Assembly: GCA_029204225.1 (NCBI GenBank)
Contig: CM055097.1
Coordinates: forward strand, 44,542,942-44,606,941
Direction of reading: 5' to 3'
DNA length: 64,000 nucleotides
DNA from: Diphasiastrum complanatum
Taxonomy: Eukaryota; Streptophyta; Lycopodiopsida; Lycopodiales; Lycopodiaceae
Below are positions 45,041-57,900 of this stretch, one piece after another; position 1 is the first letter of the stretch; every line of letters begins with the position of its first letter. The notes beneath the pieces are model-generated. The model made no database searches, was not told the origin of the DNA, and saw nothing but the letters and a program-made list of their open reading frames with translations. The position numbers and the translations under genes were made by a program.

Positions 45041-45919
45041 CTAGGAGATTTGCAATATGGCATCTCGCAGGGGTTTGGAAAATTTCACGGTCGTGTAGAA
45101 GGGCATGGTGATTTGAGCTTGTAAGAGATCAGAAAGAACCTCTATTCCTCGTGGTGGTTGCCTCGGCGTAGGTAACTGGGCAGATGGCAGAGTAGAAATC
45201 CTATCTTCAGCTCTATCAAACTCTTCTCGAAACTCATGGTATTGCCTTTGAGCTTCTACAGGGTCAGGGTACGATTGGGAAATCATGGAAGTATTAGCAA
45301 GAGGGTGTGGTTGTGCTGGGTTCTTGGTCTGATCTAAGGCCTTATGTTGTGCACGTGTGACGACAAGCAATGGCTCTTCAGATACCCTACGTGTTGGAAC
45401 TGTCTTTTTGGTTTAGTTAGGGCAATCTTTATCGCAATGCCTTCTGATACAATCAGCACATTCGGCTACAAAGACATATCGAAGTCGACATTCACTTTGA
45501 AAGTGAGTGGTTTCTCCGCATACAAAATGTCTCTTCTAAAGTGCTGAAGGGAAAATGGCATAACCTTTTTGGTGGACTTGTGTAGGTTGCTCCTCTGAAT
45601 AATATTGGTCATTGGAATAAGAGACAGATGCCTCATCTACGTATGTGATAGGAGGACCTTCATCATAAGTAGGTTCATAGGTTGGGGTGTCATAGGAGGT
45701 ATTCTGCACTACATTGGCCTGTACGTGAGGTCGGTTCTGTTGGTTTGGTCTGTTGGGTGGAGCAGATTTTCTTGGACCTGGAAGTGCTAAGCGTTGTTGT
45801 TGTGGAAGCGGGTGTTGTCTAGGCAATTCCTGGACTTGGATTGGACTCATGTAACGTGGGTTATATGGCGCTTGTGGTTGTCCTTGGGGTGCATATTGAT
45901 GTGGTCGAGAGTATTGCAT
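45041..45919 (-). pseudogene. E7 Gag C-terminus with degenerate zinc knuckles
   Basis: The upstream frame (45536-45919) is Pro/Gln/Tyr-rich. In a second frame near 45420-45535, CGETTHFQSEC and CADC-x3-H-x4-CPN resemble decayed knuckles; the first lacks its leading Cys. The next frame (45041-45370) starts LVVTRAQHKALDQ and contains a charged helix, as in the Gag-protease junction of Ty3 elements. The capsid part is not seen. Confidence 0.65.
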
Positions 45920-46870
45920 GTTGATGGGTTGTACCTACAACTTGATGTGGTATGAGTAGTCGTATCACACAATATACAGTGCTGCGTTTTGTAAAGTCGA
46001 TGTGCATCGACACCTCGGGGCAGGGCATGTGTTTTTAAATCTTGTCATATCCCTGCCAATGCAAACAATTCGTTCAATCATACCAATAAGGCAAACATAT
46101 GTCAATCACCGGGCACCATAGTTCCAATACAAGTGACTTAAAACAATACATAATTACCATGCTTTTCCACTCTTAGTCATAAAGCATTTATATAAAAAGT
46201 TTATCACTTTCATACATTTTTAACAAAAATACCAAAACTATCGCAAGGATGTTCAAATGAAGAAGAATAATGCAAAAGGCCTCTCAAATTTTTACATGAT
46301 GTGTGCTTTGAAATCATTATGCCTCCCTCAACATCAAAGATGTGCCTTAATTTTGTATTTTAATTGCATAAAAAAAAAATGACAAAGCCCGTTAACCGTT
46401 AGTTTGATCTCAAATTTAACTAGTCAATTTCATAGATAACATAAATTTGTCACTTGGTATAAAATTTTTAAATTATTTGTATAAAACAATTTAAAATTGG
46501 AGCAAGTTAAAATTTAAACGAAAAAAAATAGGCTATGTTAAATAATGAAGGTGATTGATAAAATATCTCGAGAGTCTTTGCTTTATAAAGGCCATTCAAT
46601 TTGTTAAAGAAAAAACAAAAATTGCATTTGAAAAATAGAAGGATTAAAAAATTCATGTTAATGCTCAAACCCACATACTAGTGACACCTCAACTTTTACA
46701 AATATTCAAGCTACTGTCGCCTCACATAGGAGTGACACCTCAACTTTTAACAAATATTCAAGCTAGTGTGGCGGCAAAGCTAAAAGTTATATTAGAGTTA
46801 AAATATTCAAAGCTAAAAATAAGAACAAAGTTAAATATTGAAATTAAACACACAATCCCCTTAAAATAGA
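45920..46870. other. Gene-poor AT-rich interval upstream of NF-YA
   Basis: No gene. Contains a small palindrome GTCGATG-tg-CATCGAC at 45997-46012 and a direct duplication at 46681-46778. The distal promoter of NF-YA may begin within this stretch, but nothing specific is visible. Confidence 0.45.
46681..46778. repeat. Direct duplication of about 50 bp
   Basis: gtgacacctcaacttttaca followed by aatattcaagcta occurs at 46681 and again at about 46732, with one-base differences. The duplicated unit lies about 400 bp upstream of the NF-YA TATA box. Confidence 0.85.
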
Positions 46871-47167
46871 GCACCTTAACGAAGGAAGGACAGGGCAGTT
46901 CACGCCTTGAAATTCCAGGTGGCAGGGGTGGTCACCAGCCTTTATCTTAAGGGCACTAGATTTCCACCGTCGGATACTTGAACGAGAGCTTCCAGATTCT
47001 GACGCGTCTTTAAAGAACGAGCATTAGGACATAGATTGCCAGAACGAACGCAGGCGGGGAGAGGGTTGTAGCTCGCCATTGACGTATTCCCTGCGTATGA
47101 AAGATGGAGCCAGTTTCGTGAGCTATGGCGGAGGATATATAATACATACCATTCATCCCCTCATCTC
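46871..47167 (+). promoter_or_regulatory. Core promoter of the NF-YA gene
   Basis: A TATA box TATATAATA lies at 47136-47144. It is followed by a pyrimidine patch (47157-47190, tcctctcctcttctac) where plant transcription often starts, about 30 bp downstream. GC content rises here compared with the flanking DNA. TGACG-like words occur upstream (attgacgtatt near 47079). Start site and elements are inferred from position. Confidence 0.6.
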
Positions 47168-48472
47168 CTCTCCTCTTCTACTTTGCTTTATTTTTTGTGA
47201 GTAATTTTGTGGCATGTGGCTGTGACAGTGCTTTGGAGTAAGATTATGTAACTCATCGAGCGAATTTCTAATCTAATTCCCTTGCTGGGCGTTATAATAT
47301 CATCTGGGATTTACTTCATTAATTGGATCCTTGTATTCTTGATTTTTGGGGCTGTTAATTGGTTTCGATGATGTTTTCTTTTTGTCTGTTTCATCGCAAT
47401 TTGCTTTTTCATCTACCATCCACGATCCAGGATTTGCCTGAGTTTTGTTTCAATCCCCAACTGTTTATTGTGTAGTCATACTTTCCTGTGCTTTGTCTTC
47501 ATATGTTATTATTAGATATAGATATCGGTCTTTCATAAGTTAGATCCTATCATTATGCCCTTTGTCATATAATAGGAGCGTTTTCCTAATTAACTTGCTC
47601 TTTTTAATTGTTCTTCTTGCAGGTTGCATTTCGTACTACTGCTTTTATGCATGTATAGTATTCTATCGTGTAATTGCTTGATGAGATTTTCTAAAATCTT
47701 TGGAAACTCGAAGCTCGTTTTCTAGCTCCGAGTGCTTCTCTTTTCTGAGCCCTTGGAATTCAGACTTGTCTCACTCAGCTAACTCCCGTGAACTGGCACT
47801 AGTTTGCAATCGCAGTTATCGCTCCCTAGATCTCATGAATTCTTTTTTTCGTGATTTTGCAAGGGTTTTGGCCAAAACCAGAGCATGAAAATATAGGAAA
47901 AACCTTTCATCCTCTCGTTTCTTGAGCCTTCAACCACATTACGATAGGGAGTCATAGTCGTTGGCAGATGAAGCAGGTATTTCACTGTCTAGTTCTGTTC
48001 CTTGGCATTGTTTGGAGTTTAAGGATCAGCGATTATGGCATTTATTCCGCTTTGGTGCCTTCTTTCGCATTTATCAGCGCTCTTCTGGGATACCGGGACG
48101 TCTAATGAAGCAGCCCTATAATTTGGCAACCTGAAAGACGTAAGCATCCGTAACGAGCGTGTTGACGTGAGGACACCGTGTCTCTACCACACTGTCAATC
48201 TTCGCATTCTCGTTCATGGCTAGTCATGCATTTGCGACAGAAATATGTCCCTTGAAGGAGTATGCCTTCACAATGTTGAAAGCTGATCCGTGTTGCTCCT
48301 GTTGCTCTATCCACACATAATTTTCTTGGCCTCAGATACTCAATACAATCTGGAGACGGATTCTTTTGTTTTATTCAAAGGAATGCTTGGTGTAGTTTAT
48401 TACGTCAAACTTATCTCGAAAGCAAACTAATCACAAACAGTAAGATACGAGTGAGAATTGGTTGACTTTAAG
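47168..48472 (+). other. NF-YA 5' leader with likely introns and small upstream ORFs
   Basis: Likely splice signals: donor gtgagt at 47197, acceptor ttcttcttgcag ending 47622, donor at 47977 (aagcag|gtattt), and acceptors ending 48440 (aaacag) or 48472 (tttaag). A leader exon 47623-47976 would contain short upstream ORFs, for example ATG at 47647 (4 codons) and at 47681 (15 codons with the stop). Leader introns and upstream ORFs are known in plant NF-YA genes. An in-frame TGA at 48452 shows that the main coding region cannot start earlier than the ATG at 48473 in that exon. Confidence 0.5.
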
Positions 48473-48704
48473 ATGCAAATTGGGAAGAGTAGGGATGAAG
48501 GGGGAGCAGATAATGAGAGCGCCATATGTCAGACGGTGCCTGGAGTTCCATGGTGGGGTGGAGGGACAACTCAGTCCTCTCACACGGCTAACTCAATGTA
48601 TGAGCAGCAAATGAATGGAGTTCACGGTGGTGGAAGACCAGCTGGGCCAGTAACTTTCTTGCAGCATCCTCCAGGGCAATTATTGAGTCTATCCAACCCA
48701 GATG
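48473..48704 (+). CDS. NF-YA: NF-YA coding exon 1
   Basis: Starts at ATG 48473, the first in-frame ATG after a TGA at 48452. Encodes 77 residues plus one base, Gly/Gln/Ser-rich, with a VPWWGGG motif (plant NF-YA proteins commonly carry PWW near the N-terminus). It ends at GATG|GTGAGA with the donor at 48705. An open frame runs through the donor for 24 more codons, but these look like intron. Confidence 0.8.
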
Positions 48705-48863
48705 GTGAGATATTTTGGTGGATCATGGTAAATATGACCGTATTTTTCACAGGCGTGTGTATATTGTGCCTCTAAAACGAAGATGAAAACAGACACAAAG
48801 TACGTGTAAACATATTACTACCGATTTCGTGAACTAGCTCTGTGTGTGTGTGTGTGTGTGAGT

Positions 48864-48905
<42 letters not shown>

Positions 48906-51900
48906 GTGTCTGGAGGTGCATTTGCTCTCACCTACAAGGCGGACCAAACCAAGATGCTGAGCATCAATTTTGAGAAGAATGAGACCTACATGTTTCCAAT
49001 TTCTGTGGGAATTGTAAACTTTGTCTTACACCTAGTGAAGGTAGCGCTATGATGAGTTGCTTAGTGGGTGGCGAGACTGGCGAGCCAATAATTCTCCAAA
49101 TTTAGAGGATTTGAGCTGTTGGCAGTGGAAAAAATGAGTGCAAAAACTGAAACTAAGGGAGGTTAGAAGGAACTAATAAGAAGATGAAAAACAAAAGCTG
49201 TTCTCGAACAATCTGTAGAAAAACATTAAAATTGAGACTATCTCGCTAGTGGGCAAGTCGACTAAGAGATAGAAAAGGCTGGTCAATGCAATAATTTGAA
49301 ACCATTCTTTGGAATTTATAAATTCACTGTAGAAGTGTCCACAGTAGAATAAAATATCAATACTCTGTGGAAATTTGAACTTCATTTATTACTCAGAATG
49401 TGAAGAATGACAGCTATACTCCTAACTTGACTTACATCCAAAAGTCCTAACTTGCGCTTTTTGATTTCGTTTGTACTAATGAGTAGCATGCAAATTGGTA
49501 GTCAATTTTTGCATCTATTGAATCCTTCTCAATTGAAGCAAGGATGTCTGCTGCAAGCTACTAATCACTTTGAGTGTGGTGTAGCCTTTTTCTTTGACCA
49601 CGTGTTTTGAGTACACAAAAATCAAGATGTTTCTTTTGCAGTACATACTCATTGGCAGCAGAGTCATTGTTTTTGGAAGCATTCTATTCTAAGTGGACTA
49701 TTTATGGTACTGTAGGCTATGGCAAATCTGCATCAAATGATCAGCAACCTGCAACAACTGTCCCACCACCTCCTGGGGAGTACATAATGCCTCACACTTT
49801 GGAACTTGGCCATATGATGGTAAGCATTCTTTTTTGGAGAATAGTAGCTAATAATAGATGGTCTATTGCTTTTGCTATTCAATAGCATAGCTAGATAATG
49901 GATCCTAATATACAGACTAGTTTCTCTTGATCTTTAGTGATGGCCTATGCATAAGTAGCATTCTGAGTAAATTTGGTTGCTTACGGATAGTCTCGGCGGA
50001 GAAAATTGTACAGGATTGCAGATCAACCAAAACAAGTTGGGCATTCGTTCAGTAAAAATATTAAAAAAGAAACTAAGTAGCGGCATTCACATGCTGTGAA
50101 ACTAGTTCTTTTGAGTTGACAATTTAACCGGCGATATCAAGTCTCACGTACGCATGTTTATGTGTTGAATTTTTATTTTGGCCTCTTGTCTAAGAACACA
50201 TCCATACAAGATCATGCATAAAGTAGTAGAACAGAATAGCTAGTTTCTACTTGATTATCAATCTCAAATTAAGATATCATTGACAATCAAGAGTAGGCTA
50301 GGTTGCACAATCTCCTAAATGAGCACTGCTACAACATTCTCCCTCTAAGAAGCTCCACTCCAATCCGTACAATCACCAACTACCAAAATGAGAGGAGAGA
50401 AAGACTGTTCATACTAACTAGAGGTGATACAGGGTTGAGAATGCTACCAGAAATAAGGGGCCTTCCAAACAACTCTCCTAACATCAAATTGTCTTAGTGG
50501 TCACACATGATGAAATGACTTACAAATGGAGTCTATAAAACCACGTAATTTCAGCGATCTATATGAGTCAATGAGACATCAAGTACAATAGTAAATTGCA
50601 TGTCCATAAGTCTCTTCTACTAACTAAAACATTGTCTTCAATTGGAAAACTTGTAAAGCTAAATCAATATGTTGAAGAAATGCACCTCTGAAGAATAAGC
50701 TGCAAATTATTGACAACGAATAAAAAAAGCCCAGAAGTGCATTTGCTGAATAAGTGGCTACCGAATGTTGATGTCAAAGAAAGGATCATAAAGTTGCTTA
50801 TGTTGCACAAATGTAGTTATGAGAAGAAATCTCAATAAGTGGATAATGAAGAGGACATCGCAAAAATATAGGTGAAGAAATGTTGCAGAATGAAAGTGTT
50901 TTGCTACAAAATGAAGAGGAAGCCACAGATTTGGAAGTGCCATAGAATTTCTACCGAATGGCAATGTGAAGCGGATTTATTTCTCGAGGATAATCTTCCA
51001 AGCTATGCTGATTGACCAAGAATGCCACATGAAAATAACAATGAAACCCTTGTGGCTTTAACCAGCCATTGCAAAACTTTGTGTGATGTTGGCCAAATTT
51101 CAAAAGACATACACTCCAACATAGGCATATACACCAAGAATATGACACCCTAAGATTATTTTCATATATTTATTTGTCATCAGATATTCACTAAATTAGG
51201 CACACACAATATGAATTAGTTTGCCATGTAAGAATGTAGTGTTTATATGTGTAGTCCAGCTCACTACCATGCGCAATTAGCAACAAATGTTTCCAAATGT
51301 CAAATCTAGACATTTGCAATCATGTTTGCTTGTTTGCTAGAAGAGGGGAAGGGGGAGGGTATGTTTAGAAATGTTGCTCTAAAAAATCCTATAGAGACCC
51401 TGCAGGAGCAAAATAGATCAAAACTGAAAACTTCAAACTATAGATCACATTGCAATTTGTATGTCGTCCTTTGGATTCTAGAGTTTACTAATGTTATGTG
51501 AAATTGGAATTTGGATTGATCATTTGATTGGATTCTTGAACATGGAATATGCAATCTGAAATTGAATCAGTATAAATCCCAATGGATAATGTATGTATCT
51601 CATTCCAAGTTCTAGAATCAAAATCAAATCAATGATTACACACATATAACTATATTAAGTACTCTAGTGACTAGTTTGTCAAGTTCTAAGTTCTAAATCA
51701 AAACTAGATCTAGATTCTTGCCTTTGTATCATGGATCCATTCAAGGTTACCAGCTGATTTGAATCGGGCCGATTCGTCCGGTTCGAACTGATTCGAATCA
51801 GCTAGGCCGGTTGGAATTGGAAAACGGTTCAAACCGGAAAAAAAAAAGAATAATTTCTTTTAACGTTTGTTTTGGTTTTTTATAGTTTCTAAGCCTTTCT

Positions 51901-54900
51901 TATAAAAATAGTTTTTAATGCTATTTAAAACGCTCTATATACTACTACCGGTAACTATTGTGTTCATGACATGTGCATCGATTTGTCTACATGTTTGTGC
52001 ATTGAGCAATTTGAGCTGCGAACAAAAACTTATGCAATTGGCAAACATATGAATGATGTATTCTGAAAAATGTCAAAGTCCGACTTCATGAATCATTAGC
52101 GGACCAAAAGTGATAAAAGTTCAAATCTATGTTACTTCAGAACGGTTTTCTGGATCCCAATATTCTGGAACACAACATTCCAGAACGCTGCATTCCGGAA
52201 CACAACGTTCCAGAACGCTACATTCTGGAACTCTGGAATGCTGTCCAAAAGAGTATTAAGTGATGGTTTGTTGTAAACAAAATCCAATCATCAAAAGTCT
52301 TCAAAACCAAAAAGCGAGGCCTTCATAGCCCTGTTGCCACAGTGCCATGATTAATATTAGGGCTGAAAGAAGAGCTTCAGAAGGTGTAAACACTGAAAGT
52401 TCTTGTATCAATCATCATAAAAGAGGTATTTATCATAATTTCAGCCAAAGGTAGTTCATGTGCACACAAGTTCAGTGCTCAATAGCAGCAAGGCAATTTG
52501 ATGATTGTAGACCAAGGAAAACCCCTTGAACCTTGGCTAACAAGGTAATTTTGAAAGTTTCAACTTTGCTATAAAATTATTGATTGATATCAAGGGAAGA
52601 TGCAAACTCCTGTAGACATTCAAAAGAATGATATAGGTCATGCACATAACAAAGACTGATAAAAATCATTCTAACATCTGAGGCTCAAAAGGGTTAAAAC
52701 TAATGTGCTAGAAGACATTGGAACTGTCAATTGCATAAATGCAGGACTGTTCTGCTTGCGTGTGCGAGCGGAACTGGTCAGCGTTCAACCTTGTTCACAC
52801 GAACAGGCGGAACCGTCTGACGACGGAGCGGTGCAATGACTTGGTGTACTACAACACCAACACCAGGGTGGTTCGACGCATCACGGAGAGCATGAGGCCA
52901 GGAGGCGCACGCGCCCTACTGCTGTAGGTATATTTTGTTGCTCTGTCGTTTTGCTTTCGTATTGGTTGAAGACATTTAGTTTAATGCCCTCAAGGTTGCT
53001 TCGGCTATTCTCACAAATGCTTGACTTGTGCAGGTCAATCTCGATGAGTGCCTGGTTGCAGCGACAGATCATGGCAGAGCCAAAGGTTGATCTAGACGAT
53101 GCCGCTCGACGATCTCATCAACCGAGACACAGTAGTGTGTAGGTCTTGTGGTTTTCTGTAGTGAATGACACAGTTTTGCATAGATAACTAGTAAGCTATT
53201 GAAGTTCATCGGGGGGGAAACTGATCTCATCATATAAGACATAGTAGTGTGTAGGTCTTCTGGTTTCCTGTCTTGAGAGCTTGTCACTCTTCTGGTGAGC
53301 ATTGATTTAACCCAGAGACTTCTGGTCCTGAGAGCTTGTCACTCTTCTGGTGAGCGTTCACCTCTCCCAAATCCTCTAGTGAGCATTGATTTCTTCCAGA
53401 GACTTTTGGTCCTGAGAGCTTGTCACTCTTCTGGTGAGCGTTCGCCTCTCCCAAATCTTTCTGGTGAGCGTTCACCTCTCCCAAATCCTTTGGTGAGCGT
53501 TCACCTCTCCCAAATCCTCTGGTGAGCATTCACTTCTTTGAGACAGTCACTGATGCCCCCTAATCCCCAAATCAGTAATATGTTTGCCATACAAACCATC
53601 ATCTTCACTCAAAACCACTCTAGATCTTTCTTTGCCGCTTTTTTGGAGCTTAGTTCCCAATGAAGGTTCATAATAATTTACGAACTGCTCATTACTCGTC
53701 GTTGTTTGGTAATATCTCAGTTATGGGAGGCATAGGCAGTGTTTAGGTCTGTTGCAAATTTTTTTGGTACCGTTTTCCTATTTTTTACCAGGTGGGTGCC
53801 TCTGATAATTAATTCCGGGGAAAAAACAGGGGCCATAAATTGCTTTTATTTTGCTTTTGGGATGGGGGACAGCGTGGGCAGGTGCCTGTATTTTCTTTTT
53901 TTTTTTGAAAAAAAAAAAATTTCAAAAAATCGGACGCGTCCGGACGCGGACGCACCCCTGACACGTCCGCATCCGGACACGGACGCGCGTCCGCGTCCAC
54001 CGTCCGCTTCCTTAGCGTTGAGACACACATGTGATGGGACATGGCCCATGGGTATTGGGTCCTTGAGAAGGGACTGGTTGGACTGACTCCTCAGTAGGAA
54101 AGAGTCGACCGGTCAACTGAACACAAGTTGTATGCTCACTGGGACGTTTAGTCTAGTTGATGAGTGACGTGTGGTGATGGTCCTCCTATCTAACTTGCCT
54201 TGAGACAGGATGCTGCTAAGTTGCAATTGTCGGCTTTCCATGGTTTGCCATGTGTCGACGTGAGGAAGGGTGAGGGCTTAGGGGTGCTTGAGGAGGGTGG
54301 ATTTGTGAGCCTAGGGTCTGACACCCTTATTTGGCTATGGTTGGGAGGAGACTGAGCAGCCAGCAGAACACAAGTCTCATTGGGACGTTTAGTCCAGTTG
54401 ATGAGTGACATGTGGTGATGGTCCTCCGTATCTAGCTTGCCTTGAGACAGGATGCTGCTAAGTTGCAATTGTCGGCTTTCCATGGTTTGCCATGTGTCGA
54501 CGTGAGGAAGGGTGAGGGCTTAGGGGTGCTTGAGGAGGGTGGATATGTGAGCCTAGGGTCTGACACTTCTATCACTTTCTATTTGGCTATGGTTGGGAGG
54601 AGACTAAGCAGCCAGCTTCTATGCTTTGGGGAACTCATGCTTTGTATAGGTTTATGGACAGTAATCATGCTTTGTACATGTTTAGTGAAAGTATAAATTT
54701 GAGAGTTGGTTGAGTTTTTGTAAAAGCCATTCCATGTGATGAAGTCTTGAAGTTAAGGTAGAAAGGAATCTAACAGTATTGCCAAGTGGCAAGTGTCGAC
54801 TATGCATGGAGTTTGCCATCTGTCGACAATAGGATGTGCCAGGGTTAAGGGGTGTTTGAGGATTGTGTATAAGTGAGCCTACAGAGAGGCATTCCGGATC

Positions 54901-57900
54901 AAAGGTTGTGTGGAGACAAGGTGTCATGCCCATGACTGATCTCGAATAGCTTATCTCGCTAGAGGTCAGTAGGTCTACCTCGACCCATAAGTTAATTATG
55001 ATTATGAGGGGTTTGGGGCCCTCATGTGCATATGGTCCTCTACCAAAGTAAAAAAAATCTCAAACGCTTTGCCATAAAGTACTCAATAAATTCGTGCTTT
55101 TTGATACCAATGTAACCCCATCCAAGGATGCACTAGCCAAGCAAGCCATAACAAAGCAACACAAAGCGAATCGGATGGTGGCCAAACGAACCCAACCAAA
55201 CCTAGATCTTACGGATCTAAGCTATGGATCAATCACTCACAAGAAATAGAGGGGTCATACCAGCAACACATAGCTACTAGCACCACAATCAAGCATACAC
55301 TAGTGAGAGCCCAATGGGTATCCTTATACCCTCCAAGGCCCATGCACCACTAATTTTAATTGTAGTATTGGGTGTTCTGAGAATTATACTAGATGATATT
55401 TAGTAGTGAGAAACACTCTTAGCTTTAGCAAAAGTTAACCAAATAATAGAAGAAATTCTATGAGCTTTTATAGTCGAAGATTAAGTTATGGAATAATTTC
55501 TTTCTCTTCTTTGAGAATTGAAAGTCATGTAGTGGATGTTTAGATTGGTGGTCATCTCATGCCCTCACGATTGTGTATGAATGACCCCAAAATTCTTAAA
55601 GCAGTTTGTATGTAAGATGCTTTGTGAAGTTACAAGATCCATGCATGACCCAACATATGATATATGGCATACTTAGCTTATTGCTAAAATACATAGGGTA
55701 AAGAGAGAAAAGTGCTAACTGTTTTCAGAAGGATAGTGAGTCTTTGAAATCATACAAGAATTTGCTATTGATCTTGACAATGAAACCTCAGCTATCCTAT
55801 GGATACGGATGATAAAATTCAAAAGTGTGATGCTTCTATGTAATGGATTTCGAGAAATCAAAATTTTTTGTTGAGGAGTCTTCTTATCCATTACCCCATC
55901 TTTGGGGAGAAAGACACTTGAGGGAGGAGATTGTTACACCTCGGATCATTATTACATTGATATGTTTCTAATATTGGCAACTAGTAAAGCTTTTGCCTAT
56001 ATTTGGTAGCATGGAATTGAAATGCAATGATTTTTCTATGCTATTAAGTGTAGGCATCAACTGTAGATTATCTGACATGTAAGAGTGTACTTTACTTGCA
56101 TGTGATTGGCCAACTCATCCATGGGGTGACTGTAATACTCAATGTGGTCAATGGATAAACTACATGGATGAACGAATGTAATATTCATCTCAATGAAAAC
56201 CTCTAGGAGTTGGAATTTACTAACCACCTTGGCAGACAAATGTACTGTCTACCTACTAGGATAGTTGATGTGTCAATGGGATTGATAATTGTTGGGCACT
56301 TGGTGGGTCCCGCGACTCAACACTATGTAGTTAGGGCTAATAAGCGTGAGGGCACTGGCATCCTACATGTATAAGCCCAACCTAGTGAGCACTGTTAGTT
56401 AAGTTGTATAACTTGCAGATTAGGGAATAAAAAGACTTGGGGCATTAGTTTAGAATAAAATAATGTTAAGGCCCCACAGTCAAGTTAGCTAAATTTCTAA
56501 GTCTAAAGGGATGTATCATGTGAGAGCCCTTCTCACTCAAAAAGAAATCACAAGAATCATGTGAAGGGCACTCTTGTCAAACTAGAATGACTAGATTTTA
56601 ATTGAGGGACTCGGATTAGAATCCTTGCCATTTAGAAGTAGCCAATTAGAGTGAAGGAGGCTTACCTCTCAAATCTATTAAAGGGACCCATTTTCTTTGT
56701 ATTGTATAATCTCTATTAAAACTCTATCAGATTCTACTACTCCTTCTGCTCCTATCCTATCTCTTCCTACTGCTTATTCTCCTACGCATGCCTATGAACA
56801 ATACATCATTTCCTGTCTCGAACAATATAAAATGGAGTTCCAAGTCATACAGAAGGAGATGTTGCAGCTCAAAACGAAGGTTGAATTCCTGTTGGAAAGA
56901 GGATTTCAAGGGCTTTTTGGTGGTGTCTTGGTATGTGACATGAGTGAAGATAAGATTGAAAATGTTATATTTAGGTAGATAGCCATCAGAATAACTTCGT
57001 GCATGTTGCTCTTGCAAACCAGGGCACGTTTGCCAAAAACAAGTACAGGTTGGGGCCCGGGGGTAGGAGAGTTGGCCAAACCATCCCATGTTCGATCCCA
57101 TAGTCTGTCTCTCCCTCTCATCTTTCAGTGAGAAGGCTAGAAAAGAATGTGTTGGAGGGAAGGATGAGATTGTCCCTAATCTCTTGCGCTTTGTTGGTGG
57201 AGAAACTCAATTGTTGTTAGACAATAAGCTCAAATTGCTGGAGATTTGGCCTATTGCCAACAACAATTCAGAAAGGCAAAGCTAGTCTGTGCCACCTCCA
57301 ATGCACTCTTATAGAATGCCTCTCCTAACCTAGTGTGGGTTTGCATGGTAGCTGTAACTAAGATTCATCGTTTATGCGGCATGCATGCATACCAGGCAGT
57401 AGGTATGTGGGACAGCCTTGCCCAATTAGTGACATGCATATTATTTAGGAGTCATATGCAGTCCTATAGCAGTTGACTGGGACTCCACCTCCATTTTGGT
57501 TCAGGTGGAGACTTAGCACTTATTAATGATAGGAGGGCATTGGTGGTAAGCTTCATGTCTTCTCTTCCTTTTTCCTTCCATTCTTAATGAACTTTAGTTA
57601 CTCGTTGTATGTTGTACAATTGCAGGAATTGTAGCAAAAGAATTCCCTTCCTCTTCCTGACATAGTTCTCGAATGCAGATGTGGAAGATGATGATTTGAT
57701 GGATCAGGTTTTTTGGGTTTCCGGGTGTTATTTTTATGCACATTTGGTTTCTTATTGTGATTTTCACAATAAGGTAGTTATGATGACAATTGTGCTAAAA
57801 GCACACATTAGCAGCTAAAATGATTTCACCTAAAAACTGTATACTTTGTCCAACCAAGCGAATAAGCTTGGTAAGGTGGTTGTGGCATACTTTCACAAAA

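Larger units (their letters stand above)
41884..45919 (-). mobile_element. Ty3 element E7 (minus), RT-deleted, hit by a copia solo LTR
   Basis: Reading leftward: Pro/Gln-rich Gag tail, weak zinc knuckles, aspartic protease, a linker containing a 206-bp duplication, then integrase. The reverse transcriptase and RNase H are missing between about 43745 and 43629. The order protease...integrase at the 3' end is that of Ty3 elements. No LTR of its own was recognised. The element is inactive. Confidence 0.8.

Noticed and set aside
47700-47888. 62-codon ORF in the NF-YA leader
   Set aside because: It has no ATG at its start and lies in a leader exon; an upstream ORF reading is more likely to begin at 47647 or 47681.
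55100-55125. Possible primer-binding site (minus TTGGTATCA) next to GGGGTTACA
   Set aside because: The match to the tRNA-Met site is incomplete and no gag or second LTR supports an element there.
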